Origin: Dechloromonas sp. TW-R-39-2
GTDB lineage: Bacteria > Pseudomonadota > Gammaproteobacteria > Burkholderiales > Rhodocyclaceae
Assembly: GCF_016864195.1 (NCBI RefSeq)
Contig: NZ_CP045202.1
Coordinates: forward strand, 2,449,001 to 2,513,000
Direction: 5' to 3'
Length of the DNA: 64,000 nt
The position numbers and the translations under genes were made by a program. The notes below the pieces were generated by a model. It was not told the DNA's origin. It made no database searches and saw only the letters and a program-made list of their open reading frames with translations. Positions 53,442 through 61,709 of the stretch are shown here, one piece after another. Each line of letters starts with the position of its first letter. Position 1 is the stretch's first letter.

Positions 53442-54792
53442 ACTCCCCAACGAGATGCCCCCGGTTTTTTTCGTCGAAGACGATACTGCCGTCCGCAAAG
53501 GCTGCGAGCAGGCACTGTCGCTGGCCGACATCCCGGTGCGCGGCTTTGCCGATGCCGAAGCGATGCTTGCCGCGCTGGCCACTGCCACACCGGCGCTGGT
53601 CGTCACCGATGTTCGCCTGCCCGGCCGCGACGGGCTGGCCTTGCTGCGCGATTTGCACCAGCACGACCGCGAACTGCCGGTCCTGTTGATCACCGGTCAT
53701 GGCGATGTTGCCATGGCGGTCGAAGCGATGCGTGAAGGGGCTCACGATTTCATCGAAAAGCCATTTCAATCCGAACGCCTGGTTGCCGCCGTACGCAGTG
53801 CACTTGAAAAGCGCGCCCTGGTTCTTGAAAACCGTCAGCTGAAATCACAACTCGGCCAGCTCGGTACCGCCGGAATCATCGGCCAGTCAGCCGCCATGCA
53901 ACAAATCAGGCAACTGGTCGCAACCCTCGCCCCCACCGGGGTCGATATTCTGGTCAACGGAGAAACCGGCAGCGGCAAGGAAGTCATTGCCCGCGCAATT
54001 CACGAAGCCAGCCACCGACGCGGGCCGTTTGTCGCGGTCAACTGCGGCGCATTGCCGGAAACGGTCTTCGAAAGCGAGTTGTTCGGCCACGAAGCCGGAG
54101 CCTTCACCGGCGCCGGCAAACGCCGTATCGGGCGCGTCGAGCACGCCAACGGCGGCACCCTGTTTCTCGATGAAATCGAATCGATGCCACTCAATCTTCA
54201 AGTCAAGCTGTTGCGTGTCCTGCAAGAGCGGTCGATTGAACGGCTGGGCAGCAACCAAGCCATTCCGGTCGATTGCCGACTGGTTGCCGCCAGCAAGACT
54301 GACTTGAAGACTGCCGCCGACCGCGGGCAATTCCGGGCCGATCTCTACTATCGCCTCAATGTCGTCAATATCGACCTTCCGCCCCTGCGCCAACGACGTG
54401 ATGACATTCCATTGCTGATGGCCAGCTTTCTTCAGGAAGCGGCCAAGCGCTATCAACGCCCGCTGGCCAGTTGGACCCCGGCCGACCTGCTGCGCTGGAA
54501 TGCCCACGACTGGCCCGGCAATGTGCGTGAATTGAAAAATATTGCCGATCGCTGGGCACTCGGCCTGCCCGATGCTTTGACCCCGTTGGTGATCCCATTG
54601 GCGGACAATCTGTCGCTGGTCGAACAGGTTGATCAGGCTGAGAAACGGGGCATCGAAAATGCACTCAGGCAGGTATCAGGCAACGTTTCCCAAGCGGCCG
54701 AACTGCTTCAACTGCCCAAGAAAACCCTGTACGACAAACTGGCCCGCCACGGTATTGCTGCCGAGCAATTCCGCAACCTCATCGGAAAATGA
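53431..54792 (+). CDS. DctD-like sigma-54-dependent response regulator
   Basis: A 453-residue NtrC-family activator. The receiver (about 8-125) has acceptor Asp in [16 protein letters not shown]. The AAA+ sigma-54 interaction domain has Walker [15 protein letters not shown] and the GAFTGA loop that contacts sigma-54 ([13 protein letters not shown]). The C-terminal Fis-type helix-turn-helix is [29 protein letters not shown], split here across residues 420-445. It is paired with the DctB-like kinase and most likely activates the sigma-54 promoter upstream of the ABC operon through the inverted repeat there. A bidirectional terminator follows. Confidence 0.94.
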   Translation: MKLELPNEMPPVFFVEDDTAVRKGCEQALSLADIPVRGFADAEAMLAALATATPALVVTDVRLPGRDGLALLRDLHQHDRELPVLLITGHGDVAMAVEAMREGAHDFIEKPFQSERLVAAVRSALEKRALVLENRQLKSQLGQLGTAGIIGQSAAMQQIRQLVATLAPTGVDILVNGETGSGKEVIARAIHEASHRRGPFVAVNCGALPETVFESELFGHEAGAFTGAGKRRIGRVEHANGGTLFLDEIESMPLNLQVKLLRVLQERSIERLGSNQAIPVDCRLVAASKTDLKTAADRGQFRADLYYRLNVVNIDLPPLRQRRDDIPLLMASFLQEAAKRYQRPLASWTPADLLRWNAHDWPGNVRELKNIADRWALGLPDALTPLVIPLADNLSLVEQVDQAEKRGIENALRQVSGNVSQAAELLQLPKKTLYDKLARHGIAAEQFRNLIGK

Positions 54793-54856
54793 AACATCAG
54801 GCGAAAATAGAACGATTCTTGGCTGCGACTATCCATTACCGCTAATCTTTGTAAAA

Positions 54857-54880
54857 CAAAGGCGCCTCTCGGCGCCTTTG
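54857..54880. terminator. Bidirectional terminator between converging operons
   Basis: CAAAGGCGCC (54857-54866) pairs with GGCGCCTTTG (54871-54880) around TCTC; T-rich sequence follows on both strands. It separates the DctD-like gene and the acyl-CoA dehydrogenase gene. Confidence 0.85.
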
Positions 54881-54924
54881 TCATTTGTACAGGATGAATT
54901 CGTCATCCCTGGCCGAGAGCGTAT

Positions 54925-56718
54925 TCAGAAAATCTCGTCGCCCATCCCGGCCAGTGCAGCATCGCCGGCTTTGACGGTTTCGCCGTAGGATGTGGCGAGC
55001 GGCAGCATCTGGTCGGCGTAGAAGCGGGCCGTTGCGACCTTGGCGCGGTAGAAAGCCTGATCGCCCTCGCCTTTTTCCAGATAGGCAGTCGCAGCCAGTG
55101 CGGCCTTACCCATGAACCAGCCGCCGCAAACGGTCACGGCCAGGTGCAGATAAGGGACTGCTGCGGTCAACACGCCGGAAAGGCCCGTTTTGGCATTGGC
55201 TGCCAGCCATTCGGTGGCATCGGTCCAGGCCTTGAGTGCGACACCGAGACGCTGGGCGATGGCTTGCAGTTCCGGCTTGCCGGAAGCGGCGAGTGCCTTG
55301 GCCGTGGCGTGCACTTCGCCAAAAATGACCTTGGCGGTAGCGCCCTGATCGCGCATCAGCTTGCGGAACAGCAGATCGTTCGCCTGAATGCCGGTTGTGC
55401 CTTCATAGATCGTGGTGATGCGCGAATCGCGCCAGTGCTGGGCAGCGCCGGTTTCCTCGATGAAGCCCATGCCGCCGTAAATCTGGATACCGAGCGAGGT
55501 GACTTCGATGCCCATTTCAGTCCCGCCGCCCTTGACGATGGGGATCATGAATTCGGCGAGGAAGAGATTGCGCTTTTTCTCGTCCGCATCGGTCGCAGCG
55601 TGGGCGCGATCGAGCAGGCCGGAGGTGTAGTAAGCCATGGCGCGGCAGGCTTCGACGCGCGACTTCATCAACATCAGCATACGACGGATATCCGGATGCT
55701 TGTCGATCGTAACCAGTGCTTCGCCGGTCACCGCATCGCGGCCCTGCTTGCGCTCGCGGGAGAAAGCCAGCGCCTGCTGGTAGGCGCGCTCGCCGATGGC
55801 GATGCCCTGCAAACCAACGCCGAGGCGGGCTTCGTTCATCATGATGAACATGTATTCAAGGCCGCGATTGGCTTCGCCGAGCAGGTAGCCGACCGCACCG
55901 CCGTTGTCGCCGTAGGCCATGACACAGGTCGGGCTGGCGTGGATACCAAGCTTGTGTTCGAGCGAAACGCAGTAAGCGTCGTTGCGCGCGCCGAGCGAAC
56001 CGTCGGCATTGACCATGAATTTCGGCACGAGGAACATCGAAATCCCCTTCACCCCGGCCGGCGCATCCGGCAGACGGGCGAGTACGAGATGAACGATGTT
56101 ATCGGTCATGTCGTGGTCACCGTAGGTGATGAAGATTTTCTGGCCGAAAACCTTGTAGCTGCCATCGGCCTGCGGTTCGGCGCGCGAACGGATCAGGGCC
56201 AGATCGGAGCCGGCTTGCGGCTCGGTCAGATTCATTGTCCCGGTCCACTCGCCGGAAATCATCTTTTCCAGATAGGTCGCCTTGAGTTCGTCGCTGGCGC
56301 AGGTCAGCAGTGCTTCGACGGCGCCGGTGGTAAGCAAGGGGCCGAGGCTGAAAGCCATGTTGGCCGAACAAAGCATTTCCTTGGCGACGATGCCCAGCGT
56401 ATCCGGCAAGCCCTGCCCGCCGAACTCTACCGGCGAGGTAATGCCGTTCCAGCCGGCTTCACGGTACTGGGTATAAGCCTCTTTCCAGCCATTCGGCGTG
56501 GTCACGCCATTCGGCGTCAGCTTGCAGCCTTCCTTGTCGCCGGTACGGTTGAGCGGGGCCAGCACTTCGCCGGCAAACTTGGCGGCTTCGTCGAGAATGG
56601 CATCGGCCAGATCCGGCGTCGCTTCCTCAAAACCGGCGATCTGGCTCAGCTCCCTGAAACCAGCCAGTTCATCCATGACAAAACGCATGTCTTTTACAGG
56701 TGCGCGGTAATCACTCAT
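54925..56718 (-). CDS. Acyl-CoA dehydrogenase (long form, C-terminal extended)
   Basis: This FAD enzyme oxidises acyl-CoA to trans-2-enoyl-CoA, the first step of beta-oxidation. At 597 residues it belongs to the larger class with an N-terminal extension and a C-terminal domain (PF12806-like). Signs are MNLTEPQAGSDLALIRSRAE, GDHDMTDNIVHLVLARL, the FAD-contacting QIYGGMGFIEETGAAQ region and the catalytic-loop EGTTGIQANDL near 430. It is the last gene of the minus-strand fatty-acid cluster and ends at a bidirectional terminator. Confidence 0.94.
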   Translation of the reverse strand: MSDYRAPVKDMRFVMDELAGFRELSQIAGFEEATPDLADAILDEAAKFAGEVLAPLNRTGDKEGCKLTPNGVTTPNGWKEAYTQYREAGWNGITSPVEFGGQGLPDTLGIVAKEMLCSANMAFSLGPLLTTGAVEALLTCASDELKATYLEKMISGEWTGTMNLTEPQAGSDLALIRSRAEPQADGSYKVFGQKIFITYGDHDMTDNIVHLVLARLPDAPAGVKGISMFLVPKFMVNADGSLGARNDAYCVSLEHKLGIHASPTCVMAYGDNGGAVGYLLGEANRGLEYMFIMMNEARLGVGLQGIAIGERAYQQALAFSRERKQGRDAVTGEALVTIDKHPDIRRMLMLMKSRVEACRAMAYYTSGLLDRAHAATDADEKKRNLFLAEFMIPIVKGGGTEMGIEVTSLGIQIYGGMGFIEETGAAQHWRDSRITTIYEGTTGIQANDLLFRKLMRDQGATAKVIFGEVHATAKALAASGKPELQAIAQRLGVALKAWTDATEWLAANAKTGLSGVLTAAVPYLHLAVTVCGGWFMGKAALAATAYLEKGEGDQAFYRAKVATARFYADQMLPLATSYGETVKAGDAALAGMGDEIF

Positions 56719-56742
56719 CTTGCTGTCTCCTTTTAGGTATTT

Positions 56743-57690
56743 TCAGAACGGATTGCTGCTCAGTGCCGCCTTGGCACTGCGATATTCCTGTTGCAAACGA
56801 TTAACCAGTTCAGCCGTCGGCATCACGTCGTCAATCGTGCCGACGCCCTGCCCGGCACCCCAGATATCCTTCCAGGCCTTGGCATCGCGACTGCTGCCGA
56901 AGCTCATCGAGGTCTTGTCCTTTTCCGGCAAATTGGCTGGATCAAGGCCCGAAGCAACGATGCTCTTGCTCAGGTAATTGCCATGCACGCCAGTGAAATA
57001 CGGCGTGTAGACCACATCCTTGGCGGCTGAGTCGATAATTGCCTGTTTGTAGGCGTCGACCGCGTTAGCCTCCTTGGTCGCGATGAAACGCGTGCCGATG
57101 TAGGCAAAGTCGGCGCCCATGGCTTGGGCCGAGAGAATGGCGTTGCCATTGGTGATCGAACCGGACAAGGCAATCGGGCCGTCGTAGAACTTGCGGATTT
57201 CACCGACCAGCGCAAACGGGCTGAGCGTGCCGGCATGGCCACCGGCGCCGGCGCAGACCAGGATCAGGCCGTCGACCCCGGCTTCCAGTGCCTTTTCGGC
57301 ATGGCGTACGCTGATCACGTCATGGAAAACCTTGCCGCCATATGAATGCACATGCGGCACGATGGCGGTCGGGGCCGACAAGCTGGTGATGATCAACGGC
57401 ACTTCATGCTTCACGCACAACGCCATGTCGTGTTCCAGCCGCTCGTTGGAGGGATGGATGATCTGATTGACGGCAAACGGTGCGGCATTCGGATCTTCGG
57501 CCAACTCGGCCTTGATACGGATCAGCCAGTCATCGAGCAATTCCTTCGGCCGGGCGTTGAGCGCCGGAAAGGAGCCGATGATGCCGCTCTTGCATTGCGC
57601 GATGACCAGATCAGGGTTGGAAATGATGAACATCGGCGCACAGATGACCGGCAGACGAAGGTTCTTGTTGAGTGATGCTGGAATGGCCAT
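56743..57690 (-). CDS. Nitronate monooxygenase family flavoprotein
   Basis: The 315-residue FMN TIM-barrel protein has the start LPVICAPMFIISNPDLV and the flavin-binding GADFAYIGTRFIATKEA. The segment VDGLILVCAGAGGHAGTLSPFALV contains the expected GxGGHxG loop. The family oxidises nitronates or serves as a 2-nitropropane dioxygenase, but some members act as enoyl reductases. It begins one base into the stop of fadD (TAATG), so it is coupled to fatty-acid activation; the reason for a nitronate-type enzyme here is not known. Confidence 0.88.
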   Translation of the reverse strand: MAIPASLNKNLRLPVICAPMFIISNPDLVIAQCKSGIIGSFPALNARPKELLDDWLIRIKAELAEDPNAAPFAVNQIIHPSNERLEHDMALCVKHEVPLIITSLSAPTAIVPHVHSYGGKVFHDVISVRHAEKALEAGVDGLILVCAGAGGHAGTLSPFALVGEIRKFYDGPIALSGSITNGNAILSAQAMGADFAYIGTRFIATKEANAVDAYKQAIIDSAAKDVVYTPYFTGVHGNYLSKSIVASGLDPANLPEKDKTSMSFGSSRDAKAWKDIWGAGQGVGTIDDVMPTAELVNRLQQEYRSAKAALSSNPF

Positions 57691-59351
57691 TACGCCCCCT
57701 CTTTCAGTGCGCGACGCAGGATCTTGCCGACGTTGGTGCGTGGCAGGTCGTCGCGGAATTCGACATGTTTGGGTATTTTGTAGCCGGTCAGTTGCGTCCG
57801 GCAGTGCTCGATGACCATGCGCTCATTGATCGCCGGGTCCTTGCGCACGATGAAAACCTTGACCGCTTCACCGGAATGTTCGTCCTGCACCCCGATGGCG
57901 GCGACATCCAGGATGCCGGGCATCATCGCGATGGCCTCTTCGACTTCATTCGGATAGACGTTGAAACCGGACACCAGAATCATGTCCTTCTTGCGGTCGA
58001 CCAGGAAAATGAAGCCATTCTTATCGACATAGCCGACATCGCCGGTGCGCAGGAAACCATCCTGCGTCATCACATTGGCAGTTTCCTCGGGGCGCTGCCA
58101 GTAGCCGGCCATGACTTGCGGACCGCGAATGCAGATTTCTCCGACTTGAGTCACCGGCACCTCACTGCCGACATCGTCGCGAATCGACACTTCGGTCGAC
58201 GAAATCGGCAGGCCGATCGAGCCGTTGAATTCGTGCATGTCGAGCGGATTGATCGTTGCGGCCGGTGAAGTCTCGGTCAAACCGTAAGCCTGGAGCAGCG
58301 GCGTCCCGGTAATTTTCAGCCAGCGGTCGGCCACCGGCCCTTGCACCGCCATCCCGCCGCCCAACGTCACATTCATCGTCGAGAAATCGAGACTGGCGAA
58401 ATCCGGGTGATTGAGCAGCGCATTGAACAAAGTGTTGACGCCGGTCACGACGGTGATCGGATACTTGCGCCACTCCTTGATGAACCCGGGAATATCGCGC
58501 GGATTGGCAATCAGCAGATTGCGCGCACCGATCATCAGGAAGGTCAGGCAATTCGCCGTCAATGCAAAGATGTGGTACAGCGGCAAGGCAGTAATGATGA
58601 ATTCCTGCCCCTCATGCACCACCGGCTTGATCCAGCTGTAAGCCTGCATCACGTTGGCGCTGATATTCGCATGGGTCAGCATCGCCCCCTTTGAAACACC
58701 GGTCGTTCCCCCGGTGTACTGCAGGAAAGCGATATCGTCGTGACGCAATGTCACCCCTTTGGCACCATGCTTGCGCCCAACGGAAAGTGCCGCATTGAAG
58801 CCGACCGCACCGGGCAGATTCCAGGCCGGCACCATCTTCTTGACATGGCGCACCACCATATTGACCAGCAAGCCCTTGAGCGCCCCCAGCATTTCGCCCA
58901 TCGGCGTAACCACGACGTGCTTGATCGCCGTCTGGCCAATCACCTGTTCCAGCGTATGGGCAAAATTCTCGACGATAACGATCGTTTCAGCCCCTGAATC
59001 CTTCAACTGGTGCGCCAGCTCACGCGGCGTATACAACGGATTGCAATTGACCACGACGCCGCCGGCCCGCAGGGTGCCAAACAAGGCCACCGGATATTGC
59101 AGCAGGTTGGGCATCATCAATGCAACCCGGTCACCCTTCTTCAGGCCACGGGATTGCAGCCAGCCGGCAAAGGCACGGGTTTCCTCATCCAGTTCGGCAT
59201 AGGTCATTTCCTTGCCCATGCTGACGTAGGCCACCTGCTTTGCGTACTTGCTGCAGGCATCCTCGAACAGCGCAACGAGCGAAGGAATGTGGTCGATACT
59301 GATATCGGCCGGCACACCGGGGGGATAGCTCTTAAGCCAGATCCTGTCCAT
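57690..59351 (-). CDS. fadD: Long-chain fatty-acid-CoA ligase
   Basis: This enzyme activates fatty acids to acyl-CoA with ATP and CoA. The 553-residue protein of the AMP-forming family shows the P-loop motif YTGGTTGVSKGAML (about 217-230), the YGLTETSP motif near 340, and GFLRTGDVGYVDKNGF with VSGFNVYPNEVEE in the C-terminal domain. The start at 59351 follows GGAGGAG. It precedes the nitronate monooxygenase gene in an overlapping arrangement. Confidence 0.95.
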   Translation of the reverse strand: MDRIWLKSYPPGVPADISIDHIPSLVALFEDACSKYAKQVAYVSMGKEMTYAELDEETRAFAGWLQSRGLKKGDRVALMMPNLLQYPVALFGTLRAGGVVVNCNPLYTPRELAHQLKDSGAETIVIVENFAHTLEQVIGQTAIKHVVVTPMGEMLGALKGLLVNMVVRHVKKMVPAWNLPGAVGFNAALSVGRKHGAKGVTLRHDDIAFLQYTGGTTGVSKGAMLTHANISANVMQAYSWIKPVVHEGQEFIITALPLYHIFALTANCLTFLMIGARNLLIANPRDIPGFIKEWRKYPITVVTGVNTLFNALLNHPDFASLDFSTMNVTLGGGMAVQGPVADRWLKITGTPLLQAYGLTETSPAATINPLDMHEFNGSIGLPISSTEVSIRDDVGSEVPVTQVGEICIRGPQVMAGYWQRPEETANVMTQDGFLRTGDVGYVDKNGFIFLVDRKKDMILVSGFNVYPNEVEEAIAMMPGILDVAAIGVQDEHSGEAVKVFIVRKDPAINERMVIEHCRTQLTGYKIPKHVEFRDDLPRTNVGKILRRALKEGA

Positions 59352-59375
59352 TTTGTCTCCTCCTTATTGTTTTGT

Positions 59376-59948
59376 TCAGCTACCGAGCAATGCTTTCTTC
59401 AGCGAGGCATCGACCGGATGATCGCCCAGCCAGACCTTGAGCAAGGCACGGGCAAACGGTGCATTGGCCACCTTGCCGCGCGCTTCGCCATTGAAGCTGA
59501 CCGCCACGCCCTCAGCCGTGAAATCGATGGCGACCGTATCGCCACTACGCGCATTGCCGATTTTCTTCATGATTTCGGCAAACTGATCGATGGCACTTTT
59601 GAGCGCCACCAAATCGGTCTCGCTGTTATTGTCCTTCAGACCGTCGCGCAATGCACCGTAGAGCGTATCCGCATCGATATCGCGCAACAGGCGCAGGCTC
59701 ATTCGGCGAGCCCCCGGCGCATCGAGCAAACCGGCCGGCGAACCCGACTTCTGGGTGACATACAAGGCCCCGACATAAACCTTGATGAACACCTTGCTGC
59801 GCAAGCCGGCGCCATTCAGCACCAACTCGCTGCTACCGACCTTGATTTTTTCGTCGATCGTCACACCAGCCACTTCGGCCGCATGCAGGCCAGGAATGGC
59901 GAGCAAGGCGGCAGCAAGGGTTGCGATCCGCACAGAATGCGAAATCAT
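59376..59948 (-). CDS. Periplasmic chalcone-isomerase-fold protein
   Basis: The 190-residue protein has a signal peptide ending LHAAE (about 1-23). The chalcone-isomerase-like domain has LVLNGAGLRSKVFIKVYVGALYV and the KVYVGALY strand typical of bacterial members; it continues to the C-terminal LLKVWLGDHPVDASLKKALLGS-like end. Bacterial relatives lack flavonoid chemistry and some bind fatty acids. Its place between fadD and a hotdog-fold gene suggests a periplasmic fatty-acid-binding role; that is inference. It overlaps the DUF4442 gene by 4 bases. Confidence 0.85.
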   Translation of the reverse strand: MISHSVRIATLAAALLAIPGLHAAEVAGVTIDEKIKVGSSELVLNGAGLRSKVFIKVYVGALYVTQKSGSPAGLLDAPGARRMSLRLLRDIDADTLYGALRDGLKDNNSETDLVALKSAIDQFAEIMKKIGNARSGDTVAIDFTAEGVAVSFNGEARGKVANAPFARALLKVWLGDHPVDASLKKALLGS

Positions 59949-60460
59949 GATTTGTCTCCTTCGGTGTTTTTCTGCCGGTAATAATTTTTGTCGGCAATAT
60001 AGACAGTTCGTTCAACCACGGTATGCACCGTGCCGTGCTCATCCTTGAGTTCGACGCGGTAAGTCCGGTCAAGTTCGGGATGCTGCTTGAGCAGGCGATG
60101 AATCTCGGCAATCTCCTCGGCCGGCATCGAAAAATCGGCATACAAGGTGGTGTAACCCGGCTTCTTATAGGAAATGCTGGCGGCCTTGTCCCAGACGATG
60201 TAACCATCGCCCAGCGCCGCCATCAGCATCATCGGATGCGCCCCATCGGTAATTGCAAAGAGCGAACCACCGTAGAGCGAACCAACAATGTTGCGGGTTT
60301 TCCAGTTGAGCGACAGGCTGATCCGGATATGGCGAAGATCCTTCGCCACATGTACAACCCGCCCGCCGGTGCCACGAAATGCCGGATGGAAATTGAAGCC
60401 GAGGCGCACCATGCGCGCCCGCCAGGATGGCGAAAGTTTAGCCAGCCAGGCGGGTTTCAT
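59945..60460 (-). CDS. DUF4442 hotdog-fold protein (thioesterase-like)
   Basis: The 171-residue cytoplasmic protein matches DUF4442 (PaaI-like hotdog) by NIVGSLYGGSLFAITDGAHPMML, where the conserved Gly-rich helix and an acidic residue occur, and by ISYKKPGYTTLYADF. It could hydrolyse acyl-CoA or bind it; activity is unproven. The ATG at 60460 follows AGGAAA and starts at the conserved MKPAWLAKL. The thiolase gene ends 30 bases upstream in transcription order. Confidence 0.85.
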   Translation of the reverse strand: MKPAWLAKLSPSWRARMVRLGFNFHPAFRGTGGRVVHVAKDLRHIRISLSLNWKTRNIVGSLYGGSLFAITDGAHPMMLMAALGDGYIVWDKAASISYKKPGYTTLYADFSMPAEEIAEIHRLLKQHPELDRTYRVELKDEHGTVHTVVERTVYIADKNYYRQKNTEGDKS

Positions 60461-60489
60461 CGTTTTTCCTGTTTTTGCACGGTCGACCG

Positions 60490-61689
60490 TCAGAGACGTT
60501 CGATAATGCCGGCCGCACCCATGCCGGTACCGATACACATGGTCACCATGCCGTACTTGCCGCCGGTGCGACGCAGACCATGCGTTGCCGTGGCGATACG
60601 GATGGCACCGGTTGCACCGAGCGGATGGCCGAGGGCGATGGCGCCGCCGAGCGGGTTCACCTTGTCCGGATTGATCCCCAGTTCGCGCATCACGGCAATC
60701 GACTGTGCCGCAAAGGCTTCGTTGAGTTCGATCCAGTCGAGGTCATCCTGCTTGATGCCGACCTGGGCCAGCACCTTTGGAATCGCAGCGATCGGACCGA
60801 TCCCCATGATTTCCGGCGCCACGCCACCAACGGCGTAACCGGCAAAGCGGGCCAGCGGCGTCAGGTTGTGTTCGCGCAGGATTTTCTCGGAAACCAGCAT
60901 CACGGCACCGGCACCATCCGACATCTGAGAAGAATTACCCGCCGTCACCGAACCGCGTGCATGGAAGACCGGTTTCAGCTTGCCGAGACGCTCCAACGAA
61001 GCATCGGCACGCGGGCCTTCGTCGGTATCGACGATGCGTTCGCGCAGCTTGATGTTGCCGGACTTGAGGTCGGGCAGGCTTTCGCGAATCGTGTAAGGCG
61101 TCGTTTCAGCCTTGAAGTGGCCGGCAGCAATCGCGGCACAGGCTTTCTGGTTCGACGCCAGGGCGAAGGCATCCTGCTCGTCGCGGCTGATTTTCCACTG
61201 CTGGGCGACCTTTTCCGCGGTCAACCCCATGCCGTAGGCGATTCCCAGGTTTTCTTCCTTGCTGAAGATGGCCGGGTTCATTGACATCTTGTTGCCCATG
61301 ATCTGCGGCATCACCGACATCGACTCGGTACCGGCGGCAATCATCACATCGGCCAGGCCGAGGCGAATCTGGTTAGCGGCATCGGCCACCGCCTGCACCC
61401 CGGAGGAGCAGAAGCGGTTGATCGTGATACCCGGCACGGTAATCGGCAGACCGGCCAGCAGCAGGCCGATACGGGCGACGTTCATGCCCTGCTCGGCTTC
61501 CGGCATGGCGCAACCGACGATCACGTCGCCGATCAGCGCCGGATCGACACCCGGCACCTGGGCAACCACGGCGCGAATCACTTCGGCCAGCATGTCGTCC
61601 GGCCGTACATTTTTGAACATGCCGTTACGCTTGGCGACCGGCAGACGGGTCGCAGCAACGATGTAGGCGTCTTGAATCTGTTTGCTCAT
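60490..61689 (-). CDS. fadA: Acetyl-CoA acyltransferase (thiolase)
   Basis: The 399-residue enzyme performs the last step of beta-oxidation, cleaving 3-ketoacyl-CoA. The nucleophile Cys is in NRFCSSGVQAVADAAN (about 90-105). NEAFAAQSIAVMRELG and the C-terminal MCIGTGMGAAGIIERL give the His and second Cys motifs. The ATG at 61689 begins at conserved residues; a longer frame upstream reaches into the dehydrogenase gene. It lies 20 bases after that gene. The symbol is given by role; FadI-type naming is equally possible. Confidence 0.94.
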   Translation of the reverse strand: MSKQIQDAYIVAATRLPVAKRNGMFKNVRPDDMLAEVIRAVVAQVPGVDPALIGDVIVGCAMPEAEQGMNVARIGLLLAGLPITVPGITINRFCSSGVQAVADAANQIRLGLADVMIAAGTESMSVMPQIMGNKMSMNPAIFSKEENLGIAYGMGLTAEKVAQQWKISRDEQDAFALASNQKACAAIAAGHFKAETTPYTIRESLPDLKSGNIKLRERIVDTDEGPRADASLERLGKLKPVFHARGSVTAGNSSQMSDGAGAVMLVSEKILREHNLTPLARFAGYAVGGVAPEIMGIGPIAAIPKVLAQVGIKQDDLDWIELNEAFAAQSIAVMRELGINPDKVNPLGGAIALGHPLGATGAIRIATATHGLRRTGGKYGMVTMCIGTGMGAAGIIERL

Positions 61690-61709
61690 GATATTTTTCC
61701 TTGGCCCGA

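Noticed and set aside
55144..56736. 530-codon plus-strand frame opposite the acyl-CoA dehydrogenase
   Set aside because: Antisense shadow of a clearly recognised gene, rich in residues expected from complementing biased codons.
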